Assembly: GCA_030278955.1 (NCBI GenBank)
Contig: JAOANR010000011.1
Location: 25,548,403-25,612,402 of the forward strand
Origin: Hygrophila difformis
Taxonomy: Eukaryota; Streptophyta; Magnoliopsida; Lamiales; Acanthaceae
Direction of reading: 5' to 3'
Length of the DNA: 64,000 nt
Below, in pieces: positions 1-10,222 of the stretch. Every line of letters begins with the position of its first letter. Positions within the stretch are counted from its first letter, which is position 1. The notes beneath the pieces were generated by a model, which saw only the letters and a list, made by a program, of their open reading frames with translations, did no database searches and was not told where the DNA came from. The position numbers and the translations under genes were made by a program.

Positions 1-2195
1 CTGAAAGAATAAGGGGAAAAAATGGTTTTGGTGAACAAAACGTGCTGAGTAATTTAAAACATGGATTCTAACCAATCATACATATAACATAATTTAAATA
101 AAAGCAATAAAAAATTTAAATGAAAGCAATAATTAAGAGTCTTTTAATTATTCACATTACTCCAAGATAAGATATCTCAAGTTTTTCTCGATTGCATTGC
201 AATCTCTACAAGTTTAGCCGGTAGCCCGGCGGCCGCAACCGTATCCGCCATACCCAGTACCACTCCGGAGCCTCGGAAAACCCATACGGATACTCCCGAG
301 AGTGTAGGCCCTATATATCTCGCCGTTTTGGCATAATTTCTCATAATTGTTCCCATCGTCCATTCTGGCAAGACGCTGTTAGGAGGGCACCCTGCAGAGC
401 ACTCACCCCCTAATTTGTTTTTAACCAAGTCGCAAGGGGATTTTTCAAAAACATTTGTTTATTTATTTTCAAAAGGATTAATTTGGTTGTATAATAACGC
501 CAATTTCCAAGTTTAGCAAGTTTCCCAAAAAATACTCTTCCACATGTCGATGTTCGCGCCAATATTATTTAAAAATCCATCGCAAGGCCAAAATTTCTGA
601 AATTTGAGCAGTAGCTCGCCAACACAGTAACAAACAAGTTTCGTGTTTTAACGTTTCCAATCCGGGTTAAGACAACAAGTCAAAAATGTGATTTTGTAAA
701 GAAACATTACTCTGCCTGGATTTAGAACGTAGCAGGTTTCAAAGGTTTGATTTTAAACATATCAAATGAACACCAAACTTAATGAAATTTTACACGCTTA
801 ATCCTAACACAATTGTCTATAACATTTGTCTAGAACTCAAGGTCTAATTCCAATCGGATCAATTATGAAAAATTGGATTAAATTCAGAAACCATTTCTGT
901 CAACATTTAGAAGTTCAAGAAAAATACAGATTGATTCGGGTCAAATTCGGAAGTCCACATCTTGACGAAAAATTCTAAACTTTTACAGTGGTATTCCAGA
1001 CTTATAGATCTACAATTTTTATGTTTAACACAAGATCTAATTCGGCCTAAATCCCATGTCAAAATCGTCAACAAGTTCAAAACATGAATCTGTCCCTATT
1101 TCAAAATCCAAATTGAAGGCAGGTTCGTCTAGTTCGATTCTCGGGTATCAAATCTCAATCAAAAATTATAAAATTTTTACAGGAATTAGATCAAGGTCTT
1201 AGGAACATTTTTCATGTTTTAAGTTTTCTCGTTTGAACAATTTACGTGGTCCGAAAAATCCCTGCAACAACACTGCGCCGGTGTAGACAGATTTTAATTA
1301 GAGTTTTTAATATATCTATGTGTTCGGTTAATTTTATACACCCAAAACCATATTAAGTGATTAACTTACTTGAAATTGGTTTCCGGCTCTTCTAGTTCAA
1401 TGAAGTGGCCTCCTCGTTCACCGTTTGACTCCTAGATCCGTCGAGATTCTCGTTCTCGATCCGGATCGGGGTTTAGAAGAGAGAAAGAGGCCAAGTTAGA
1501 GTCGGGTTCGAATTCGAAAGGAAAAGAATGGACAAAACCTTACCAACAACGATGAGAGCCTCTGATTTTCGTCCAAGTGTTGGTCCTTTACTGCCTTCGT
1601 ACCTCCGACGATTTAGGAATTAGGGTTTGAAATGTATAGATATTTTTGAAAAGTTTGACAAGTGTCCGGGGTCGAAGGGGACGGGTATTTATAGACTTAG
1701 GAGACCCATAGGACGTCCAAGAGCTGCCTTGTAGAGTCTTGGGCCGAAAGGTAAGCAACCGAAGTCGAAAAATCCAAAATCGGGCGAGAGAATCTCGCAC
1801 GGGTTGTTCATGGGAGCTGGCGCGGTGGCGGCGTGGGATTTTCTCCGGAACGCACGGCCTTGCCCTGGACTTCGGTCCGGGCCGGGTCATGCGATCCGTC
1901 GGGCCTTTTCTCCTCTCTTTCGAACTTCTACCCTCCTATGTTCTTGGGCTCCGATTTTCGGGCTAATATTTGGGCTCCAAATTCCTATATTAATTTTATT
2001 TGGATCTTAATTAAATTATGAGTCTGAATTATCGAGTCCATTGGTATTGGGTTAGCTTGGGACCATTTTTTTAATTTTATCATCTTTGACTTTAATTTTT
2101 TCTTGGATTAAATTCTTTCTCCCATTTATTCTTTTAATTATTTATTTATTTATTTATTTATTGTATTTATTTATATAAAATTCTCGGGTATTACA
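1..2195 (-). mobile_element. 3' LTR of chromovirus A (partial, runs off the left edge)
   Basis: On the minus strand this LTR begins TGTAATACCCGAGAA at 2195, directly after a polypurine tract, and is read down through position 1. By comparison with LTR C the missing end is probably about 300 bases outside the window. It holds a block shared with LTRs C, D, E and F (around 210-420: GTATCCGTATGGGT and GGCTCCGGAGTGGT on the minus strand). A TATA box lies at 1685-1693. An (ATTT)n run at 2140-2175 lies near its U3 start. Small ORFs here are not coding. It is related to but clearly diverged from LTR C, so A and C are probably different insertions. Confidence 0.85.
1685..1693 (-). promoter_or_regulatory. 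TATA box of LTR A
   Basis: The minus strand reads TATAAATAC about 500 bases into the LTR, the usual place of a core promoter at the U3/R border. The LTRs of B have the same motif at the corresponding place. Confidence 0.6.
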
Positions 2196-2430
2196 GTCTA
2201 CCCTCCTTAAGAATCAACTTCGTCCTCGAAGTTATGTTTCGGCTTTTCTCAAGCTAAGAGTTAGGGTCCTTTCGCTTATTTTATTATTTTGTGACTGAAC
2301 TCAGAATGAAAATTTCCAAGCTGCCTGCGTACCCTGTGAAGGGATCAAGCCATTACGTAGTTCAAAACAATTTGAATTTGTTTATTTATTCGGACTAAAA
2401 TACACGGTGTTACATCCTCTCCCCCTTAAG
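2196..2430 (-). other. Double polypurine tract of element A
   Basis: Immediately before the LTR start the minus strand has TTAAGGAGGGTAGAC (2196-2210), a normal polypurine tract. A second purine run, AAGGGGGAGAGGA (2415-2430), is also followed by an LTR-start-like TGTAACACC (to 2405). The 190 bases between contain the plant LTR motif ACTACG...CTTGATCCCTTCAC...GGGTACG. The arrangement recurs in B (6956-7212) and in the fragment at 37004-37272, so it is a family trait: a relict LTR start kept inside the element. Confidence 0.6.
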
Positions 2431-2437
2431 CTTACAG

Positions 2438-3727
2438 TTATGTCCCCATAATTGTGGTCATTTCGGTTTGAAACAGGGTCGGGTAACGTTCCTTCATGTC
2501 GGTTTCTAATTCCCAAGTGGTTGTTTCACTTTCATGGTTCAACCAAAGAACCTTGACCATCTTCACGGTCTTATTTCTCGTTATTCTCTCCTTAACGCCG
2601 AGAATTCGCACTGGGACTTCTTCATAAGTCAAGTCATCATCGAGTTCAATCACTTCCGGTTGAAGTACATGTGTCGGGTCTGGCACGTATTTCTTTAGTT
2701 GTGATACATTAAATACATTATGAACTCGAGCCAATTGTGGCGGTAAAGCCAGTCGGTAAGCTAGATTTTCGACTCGTTCTAGAATTTCATAAGGTCCTAT
2801 GTATCGAGGACTTAACTTCCCTCGTTTGCCAAAGCGCATCACCCCTTTCATAGGTGATATCTTTAGCATGACCCTATCTCCCACTTGAAACTCTAGGTCT
2901 TGTCGTCTCACGTCAGCATAACCCTTTTGACGGTCTTGAGCGGTTTTCGTTTTTCCTTGGATCACTTTTATTTGTTGGGCCATATCTTCGACAAGCTGTG
3001 GTCCAACTACCAGAGCCTTATCGCTTTCTGCCCAACTCAACGGGCTTCGGCACCTTCGACCATACAATGCTTCGAATGGTGCCATGCTAATGCTAGCACG
3101 GTAGCTGTTGTTATAGGAAAACTTAATTAAGGGTAAATGGTTTTCCCAACTTCCCTTAAACTCTAATACGCATGCTCTTTGCATGTCTTCCAAGGTTTGG
3201 ATCATTCTCTCGGTTTGTCCATCCGTCATTGGGTGGAATGCGGTGCTCATTTTGATTTGAGTACGGAGAGCTTTTTGTAACTCCGTCCAAGAGTGAGAGA
3301 CAAATCTACTGTCTCTGTCAGAAATGATGTCGTGTGGTACGCCATGTCGTCGTGCCACATTATCGATGTAGGCTCGGGCCAATTGGTCCATAGTCCACGT
3401 GTCCTTCATCAGGATAAATATGGTCGTTTTTGTCAGCCTATCCACTATCACCCAGATCTTATTCATTCCTTTAGGTGAACGTGGTAACCCCTAGACAAAG
3501 TCCATCGAGATGCTATCCCACTTCCAACTTGGAATCTCCAGTGGTTGCATCAATCCTAAGGGTTAATGTCGCACTGCTTTAACCCTTTGGCAGGTGAGGC
3601 ATTTCGCCACGAAGTCTGCCACTTCCTTCTTCATTACCGGCCACCAATAGATCTTTTTCAGATCCTTATAGAGTTTGTCACCTCCGGGATGCACTGAATA
3701 TGGCGTGTTATATCCTTCCTCCATCAA
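2438..3727 (-). pseudogene. Integrase with C-terminal chromodomain, element A (disabled)
   Basis: The open part (2438-3466) holds the integrase core ([33 protein letters not shown]), then the GPY/F-like region (SPRYIGPYEIL) and a chromodomain-like end (VKVLWLNHESETTTWE). This is the chromovirus layout, Tekay-like in wording. The enzyme would insert cDNA into the host chromosome, and the chromodomain is thought to bias insertion to marked chromatin. Upstream, 3467-3727 continues the zinc-binding N-terminal half but has in-frame stops (for example TAG near 3493), so no full enzyme can be made. It ends about 230 bases before the polypurine tracts. Confidence 0.9.
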
Positions 3728-4190
3728 TCACTGTTTCAGCTCAACGCACTTCTGAGGTACACACCATCTTCCCTTGAAGCGAATGCTTCCATCATCGTGG
3801 ATAGCAAACCCTATTGCCTTGCCCTCGACAATACTCTTCTTCATCCTCTCCAACTTGACATCGCCCGGTTGAGCTAGTCTTATCTCTTTAAAAATTGGAG
3901 TCCCCGCAATCATTGCGTTAACAATCTCACTCATTGTGCCCAGATGCACAAGTTCCACATCCAATCTTGCCAAATCCATGTACAATACTGGCGGAATCAC
4001 CAACGAGTTTGTCACGTGTTGGGTCTTCCGACTTAAGGCATCAGCTACCACATTCGCCTTCCCTTCGTGGTAGGATATCTCCAAATCGTAATCCTTGATA
4101 AGCTCCAACCATCTTCGCCGCCTCATATTCAACTCCTTCTGAGTGAATATATACTTCAGACTCTTGTGATCAGTGAACATTCGACACTTT
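3728..4190 (-). pseudogene. RNase H C-terminal half and linker, element A
   Basis: Translation starts in the RNase H motif [12 protein letters not shown], followed by [19 protein letters not shown] and VVADALSRK, then a poorly conserved linker into the integrase N-terminus. A stop separates it from the integrase. Its upstream half is not adjacent: the reading resumes at 15379 on the far side of element B, with target duplication CGTCC on both sides (4191-4195 and 15374-15378). It is therefore one gene split by an 11.2-kb insertion as well as damaged by point changes. Confidence 0.9.
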
Positions 4191-4863
4191 CGTCCTGTAA
4201 CACCCCGGTTTTTGATAACCCAGGTCGGGGTGTCACCGCCACACCTCCCTAGTAAGACACGGTTTCTCCGGCTTACTAAAGAGATGCAAGGCTAGATATT
4301 GTAGTATTTAAAACATTTAAAGCCCATTCATATATAATTTAAAAATAATACATCAAAGTTGCAGTGGAAAATAATATTTACATATATAATGCAGCGGAAT
4401 TTAAATATAGGGCCAACATGGCCTATCACGGGTTAAACAGGCTCGTTCATGCAATTTCTAGTCTAACGTAAAATTTAACAATAAAGTATTTCCCCAAAAT
4501 TCCCATGAATGCATATGATGATGCATATTCTTCAGCTCTGAAAGAAAAAGGGGAAAAACATGGTTTGGTCAGCAAAGACTTGCTGAGTAAGTTAACATAG
4601 ACATGATTATGGGGTTTCAAAGCCATTAGTTAAATTTAAAGAAAACGTGTGCATAGCACCCCATAATTTAATTCATGTATCTAATAATAATTTAATTGCA
4701 TAATTTCAAAGACAAGGATTTCCATAAGATCATAATTCAACAACATGATAAAATAATCGCAAGGCATAATTTAAAGGCACAATTTAAATAAGGAAAATAT
4801 TCAAGTATTTCAAGATTTCACTCTTCCTCTTTTATTCGATATAATCTAGTATAATTTGTTCTT

Positions 4864-5205
4864 GAGGAATCGAACCCGCAAGAAAACAGACAATCGCCCT
4901 TGGGGAATCGAACCCGCAAGAACTCACATACATCCTAGGGAATCGAACCCGTAAGAATCAACACATATTCTGGGGAATCGAACCCGCAGAATGACACACC
5001 CTGGGGAATCGAACCCGCAAGGTTTGACACGGACATCCTGGGGAATCGAACCCACAGGAAAACAGACAATCGCCCTTGGGGAATCGAACCCGCAAGAACT
5101 CAAACACACCCTGGGGAATCGAACCCGCAAGGTTTGACACAGACATCCTGAGGAATCGAACCCGCAGGGACACAGACGCCCTTGGGGAATCGAACCCGCA
5201 AGGTC
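4864..5205 (-). repeat. Array of ten T-arm/B-box-like hairpins in the 3' LTR of B
   Basis: Ten copies of GGGGAATCGAACCCGCAAG spaced 30-37 bases apart with variable spacers. On the minus strand the core is GGGTTCGATTCCC: a 3-bp stem around the 7-base loop TTCGATT, matching the tRNA T-loop (TTCRANN) and the RNA polymerase III B-box core. There is no acceptor, D or anticodon arm, so these are not tRNA genes. The ORFs crossing it (SIPQG, FDSPG, VRFPR repeats) only read the repeat in three frames. Confidence 0.85.
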
Positions 5206-6398
5206 AAAACAAGTCCCACAAATTTCACACGTTTCAACATATAATTTCACTAGTCGCTGTTTTGCTCCAAAAATATTTAAAAATTAATCTTAAGTCGGAT
5301 CATTCTGAAAATTTACCGGTAACTCCAAAACACAGAGATGAACAAGTTTCATGTTTTAAGTTTTTCAATCCGAGATACGGAATAGGTGAAAAATGTCAAC
5401 ATTTAACAGGATATTAATCTGTCCGAAAATTCTGACATCAGTTTGAAGGTTTCAAGATCTACCATAGCAAACTAACTCCAAATTTGATGAAATTTTACAG
5501 AGAGATACATAAGACATATACCTACAACTTTCATGTTCGGCTAAAGTTCCAAATCGGTTTAGATCTAATGTCAAAAACGTCATCAAGTTCGAAACTAATG
5601 TCTGTCAAGGTTCTTGATTTCGGTACGAACGCAGATCGGATCGGCTCGGGTTCGGAGGTTCAAATCATAACGAAAAATTCTAAAATTTTACAGAGATGTT
5701 CTAAACTCATAGATCTACAATTCTTATGTTCAACGCCAATCCTAGATCGGTCTAGAACTAAGGTAAAACTCACCAACAAGTTCGAACTAGAGTTCTGTCA
5801 CGAATTCCAAGATCCAGATTTCATGCCGTTCAGTTTCGAGTGAATTTCATATATCAAATCATCATGAAAAATTCTGAAAAGTTTACAGTAGATAGATCTA
5901 AGCCTTAGGAACGTTTTTTGTGTTTTAAGTTTTCTCGTTTGAACAGTTGTAGGGTTCCTAAAAATTCGTGCAAAAACGCTGCGCTGTATTGGTTTTCGTG
6001 TGGACAGAATTTATGTTCTTGATTAAATCTTGAGATTAGATGTATTTTAATTCGCCCAAACCATAGTAAGGTTAACTTACAGATTTATGGATGTCTCGGC
6101 TCGATGATTCGGAGGCGTGGCTTCCACGTTCTTCATTCTCCCTCCGAGATCCTTTGTTTCCCCTCAACGCGTCCGGATCGGAGTTTAGAATAGAAAAGAG
6201 GTTTAATTAGGATTCGTTTTCGAATTGTATATGGAACAAGGATTGATCGAGGCTTACCACAACGCTGGAGATTGTGAAATTTTCGTCCAACAGTCCAAGC
6301 CTTGGTTTCGTGCCTCCGACGACTCCGGATTTAGGGTTTCGAATGTATAGAGAGATTTCGTAGGGTTTCGTCCAGAGTTTGGGACTTCCAAGAGGGTT

Positions 6399-6406
6399 TA
6401 TTTATA
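6399..6406 (-). promoter_or_regulatory. TATA box, 3' LTR of B
   Basis: Minus strand TATAAATA, followed downstream by a pyrimidine-rich leader. The identical site is in the other LTR at 14854-14861. Confidence 0.6.
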
Positions 6407-6955
6407 GATATCTAAGTCCTAGGGCGTCCAAAATCTGACCCTAAGGGTCTTAAGTCGAGAGACGTTCAACCGAAAGTCGAAAAATCCGCGTTCGGGCGAG
6501 AAAATCTCGCTTGGTTTGTTGCTGCCAGTGTGGCGCGGGGTTGGCGCGCTTTTCCCTTAAAAGCCGCGCGGCCAGCGCGCCAGATACGCCTGGACTCCGG
6601 TCCGGGCGGGTCGTGCGATCCGTCGTGCTTTTCCTCCTTTCTTTCGGGTTTCTATCCCTCTATGCTCACGGATTCCAATTTCCGGACTCTCTTCGGGTTC
6701 CTATTTCGTGTCGTTATTTCTTTCGGATCTAAATTTACGTTTTGGCTCGAATTCGTCAAGTTCATTTATATCGGGTTCCCGTGTAACGACTTATTTAACT
6801 TTAATTTCTTTTGTTTAATTAAATCTCTTTTAATCAATTTCATTTCTCATTTCTTCTATATTTATTTATTTAATGTATTTACTGATTTATTTATTTATTT
6901 ATTTATTTATTGTATTTATTTATCTATTTATGTTGTAAAATTCTTGGGTATTACA

Positions 6956-7212
6956 GTCTACCCTCCTTAAGAATCAACTTCGTCCTCGAAGTTGTGTTTC
7001 GGCTTTTCTCTTGCTAAGGTCTTTTGTTTATTTTATTATTTTGTGACTGAATTTAGAATTAAAACTTCTAAGCTGCCTACGTACCCGGTGAAGGGATCAA
7101 GTCATGACGTAGTTCAAAACAATTTGAATATGTTTATTTATTTATTTGGAATACATATATCGTCAAAAATAAATGTCTATCTTACGGGGTATTACATCCT
7201 CTCCCCCTTAGG
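6956..7212 (-). other. Double polypurine tract and 3' untranslated region of B
   Basis: The tract next to the LTR is TTAAGGAGGGTAGAC at 6956-6970. A second, TAAGGGGGAGAGGA at 7197-7210, is followed on the minus strand by an LTR-like TGTAATACCCCG. Gag ends only 33 bases upstream of the second tract, which confirms that pol is absent. Confidence 0.65.
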
Positions 7213-7244
7213 ACTTCAGTTATGTCACCATAATTGCCTACTTA

Positions 7245-8199
7245 TTATTCTCTTCCTTGATCTCCTTGTTGAGGGTTTACCAATTCTATCCTCTTCTCAA
7301 TCATCTCCTCACGAACATTACATTCTCTAATCATGTGGTCTTCCCCACCACATCTATAACAAGCCCCACGCCTTGGGCACTCGCGCACCAGATGGGCTTG
7401 ATGGCACTGTGGGCAACGTGGTACGACTGTACGACGTATGCCATTTCTCCCATTATAGAAATCCTTATTCTCGTTCCTATCTTGTCCACCGTTATTGCTC
7501 CGATTCTTCTTCTCAAATCCTTGCGAGTCCTTGCTCGACTCCCCATTTTCCTTACGCTTCAGTTGCTGGACTCGATCAATTGCTACAGCTCGATCATAAA
7601 CCATCTGCAGGTTCGTGAATTGTCCTACTGCAAGTATCTCCCGGATACTAAGATTCAGACCCATCTCAAATTTCTGAGCCTTGTCCGAGTCGGTTGGTAC
7701 TATCCTCGTAGCAAACCGTACTAACTCCTTAAACCGGGTGTAATACTCCTGCACCGCCCGTCCCTCTTGCTTCAGTGATAAAAACTCTTCGTACATTGCC
7801 GCCTTGGTGCTCATGGGGTAGAAGCGGTCCCTTAGATCCTCCTTAAGTTTAGTCCACGAATAAGCTTCTTTAGCTTCCTCTAAATTCCTCTGGAGGTCTT
7901 GCCACCACTCATCGGCTTCGCCTCCTAAGTAGTAGGTTGCTACTCGTGTCTTTGCCTCATCAGGACATTTGATAACATCCAAGAGCTTATCAAATGTACG
8001 GATCCACCCCTCTAGTTTGGCGGGATCCTCCTGCCCATCCTAACGTGGTGGTTGATAGGGATTCAGCAATGCTAGATAGTTGGTTTGAGCTACGGGTGGA
8101 GGTACTGCTTGTGTCCTATGCACCTCGGCATTTCCTAATGCTACTAGGACTTCCTCCATAGTCCTTAGACGTTCTTCCATGTTGTTAGGTGTAGGAGGC
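7245..8199 (-). pseudogene. gag, 3' part, element B
   Basis: Capsid-type gag with the chromovirus motifs YYLGGEADEWW, RDRFYPMSTKAAMYEEF and KQEGRAVQEYYTRFKELVRF, then a basic linker and two zinc knuckles (CPQCHQAHLVREC and CYRCGGEDHMIREC), ending GDQGRE-stop. One in-frame TAG at 8040-8042 (after NPYQPPR) breaks the frame. The first codons lie at 11831-11942 beyond insertion J. Removing J and one copy of the duplication GAGGC restores a continuous frame, so the target really was this gag. Gag packages RNA into virus-like particles. Confidence 0.9.
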
Positions 8200-10156
8200 T
8201 GATGCACCCTGAGAAACCACATTTAAATAAGCTTAAATTATGATAAAAAGAACCTAAATTGCATGTATGAGATCCTATTTTACTGCTTTTTAGTGTACAT
8301 TTCATGTGTTTTGTAAATATTAATAAGACTGCTTAATTTGAGCTTATTTGAGCTCAATTTACCTTGTTTTATGCTTTTTAATAAGACTTTGGCAATTCTA
8401 AGACATTGCAATGATGTTTCAGGCATTAAAATGAAGAAAGAAGATGTTCGGAGGTCAAAGGATGCAAAATTCGGAATTTTCAACACTGGAAGGCGCCAGA
8501 ATGCGCCACATCAGCATGGTGGCGCATAAAAATGCTCTCCAGCGCCATTTTATGCGCCACTTCAACACTTGGAGAAATTTCGGATGGAAAAAGCTTCAGG
8601 ATGCGCCATTTCTTCTTGGCGGCGCATAAAATGCCATTCCAGCGCCACTTTTTGCGCCGATTGTCAAATTTTAGGAAATTGTCAGAATGCACCGCTTCTT
8701 CTTGGCGGCACCTGAAACCACCTTGGAGCGCCACTTTTTGCGCCGTTTTGGAAAATTCGGAAAATCAGCGTATGCGCCAGTTCTACTTGGTGGCGCCTAA
8801 AACCCTCTCCGAGCGCCATTTTATGCGCCGACGTCGCGGTTGAGCAGTTTCTTAACCGCCCGAACTCGGTTTTAAACACCGTTTTTCTTCATTTTTCGAG
8901 ATCAGACTCATAATTCGACCAAAAACTCTCAGGAGGACTCTGCAACTTTGGAGAAGAAGATCGAAAACACCAAAACATGCCGGAGAAAGTGATCGGAGCG
9001 TCTTCTCTGACTGTGTTCTTCGCATTCTAGGTGTTGTCTTTCTTTTTCTCGCTTTGTAATGTTTAGGATTTGCTTTTAAACATAATTTCCTATTGTTTTC
9101 ATGTTTGTAAACGGATTTCTATGTTATTCGTGTTAAAAGTATTCTAGAACGGGAGTTCAGAATCACTTTTGAAGTACGAATTTATGTTTTATGGAAGTAT
9201 AATAAATGTCGATGTTTATATGTTTAATCTGGATTAATCTGCAAGAACTGTTAGAATTTGAATTAGGATTATGTATTGGATGCCTGCAATTGATCGATGA
9301 TTAGGTTTTGGCAAAAATTCTGAAATCTGCATTTTTAATCTGCTAATCTGATATGAGCGATCAATCTGTATTAATCTGTTTAAATTTAATCTGGCATAAT
9401 ATTAATCTGTTCACATTCTAAATTTAGTATTAAAATCCACATTACCATGTTTTATCAATATTTTACCATGTTTATTAGATTATTTACACTATTCTGCATA
9501 ATTAAATGTTATAATCTAATCTGTTTGATTTCTGCTTTGCTAAATCGGGAGATAAAAAGTGGAAATTAGATTTTAGTACCGGTCTTGGGAATAAATCATA
9601 TTAAAATAGATTTTGGCATGTACACGCTGATTTGGGAAATGAAATGTGTCGTTTAATCACAATAGGAAAATTTGTATGCTTGGGAAAGACTCAAATTTAT
9701 GCCTAGACTGATGATTGCATAATGTTAGATAATTTAATTTGCTTCCATGAAGTCTGTTTTTACAAATTATGAAAATTAGGAAATTGTTATATTTTTAATC
9801 TTTATAAAATCATTAATTCTGCTGAAATTGATCTTTTTAGACATTGGGAAATGCTAAATCATTATGCAATTTCACTTTTATTTAAAGATGGCATGTTCTA
9901 AATCATTACAAGCATATATCTTATTTTTATTTTATTATTTTAAATTTTTAACTTGCTTTATTTTTTAAATTTAATGCTATCATTTTAATTTAATCACCAT
10001 TAGAATTAAACAAACTCTTTTCAAAATATAATATATATTATTAATGAACTTAAAATGACTAAGTTTTCTCCAGAATGAAATAATATTCTGAATTCCCTTG
10101 GGTTCGACCCGGTATTCACCGGTTTTTATTACTTGATGACAACCATCCGCTTGTGG
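8200..10156 (+). repeat. Left arm of J (intact LTR, plus orientation)
   Basis: Inverted repeat of 10223-11830, nearly identical apart from a few substitutions and about 390 bases (roughly 9375-9767) missing from the other arm. In plus orientation it contains the GCGCC motif array at 8490-8832, then TTTTAAACACC near 8870 as the only weak TATA-like site, then AT-rich sequence. Its short ORFs appear mirrored in the other arm and show no coding character. Confidence 0.85.
8490..8832 (+). repeat. GCGCC palindromic motif array in J, left arm
   Basis: Four units spaced about 90 bases apart, each with inverted and direct copies of ATGCGCCA and TGGCGCAT. Example: ATGCGCCA, 8-base spacer, then TGGTGGCGCAT, then AGCGCCATTTTATGCGCC. 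It lies upstream of the likely start of transcription, as do the palindrome clusters of H and I. Confidence 0.75.
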
Positions 10157-10222
10157 TAAAATATGAGTGGTGAAAATCACCCATCAAGTTTTTTGCCATC
10201 TGATATGAGTGGTGAAAATCAC
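10157..10222. other. Central spacer of palindrome J
   Basis: A 66-base spacer. It contains GAGTGGTGAAAATCACCCA twice in direct orientation (about 10164-10182 and 10207-10225) around TCAAGTTTTTTGCCATCTGAT. The first copy finishes the left LTR and the second leads into the inverted copy. The repeated 19-mer is what a template switch at short homology would leave. Confidence 0.7.

Larger units (their letters stand above)
4196..6955 (-). repeat. 3' LTR of element B
   Basis: About 2.76 kb with TG...CA ends. In minus-strand order it has an (ATTT)n-rich U3, a TATA box at 6399-6406, a CT-rich leader, a long unremarkable stretch, the T-arm-like array at 4864-5205, and the U5 end shared by all the chromovirus LTRs here. 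It is paired with 12652-15373. Confidence 0.92.

Noticed and set aside
4864..5205. CRISPR-like regular repeats
   Set aside because: A eukaryotic retrotransposon LTR; the repeat is short with degenerate spacers, and the whole array is duplicated in the other LTR.
4864..5205. tRNA gene cluster
   Set aside because: Only the T-arm/B-box part is present; no A box, anticodon arm or acceptor stem around it.
4924..5250. Cysteine- and glycine-rich repeat protein on the minus strand
   Set aside because: The frame only reads the hairpin array; all three frames give periodic peptides and the copy in the other LTR has different breaks.
8280..8486. Conserved small proteins found in both arms of J
   Set aside because: Identical because the arms are inverted copies; no independent evidence of coding.
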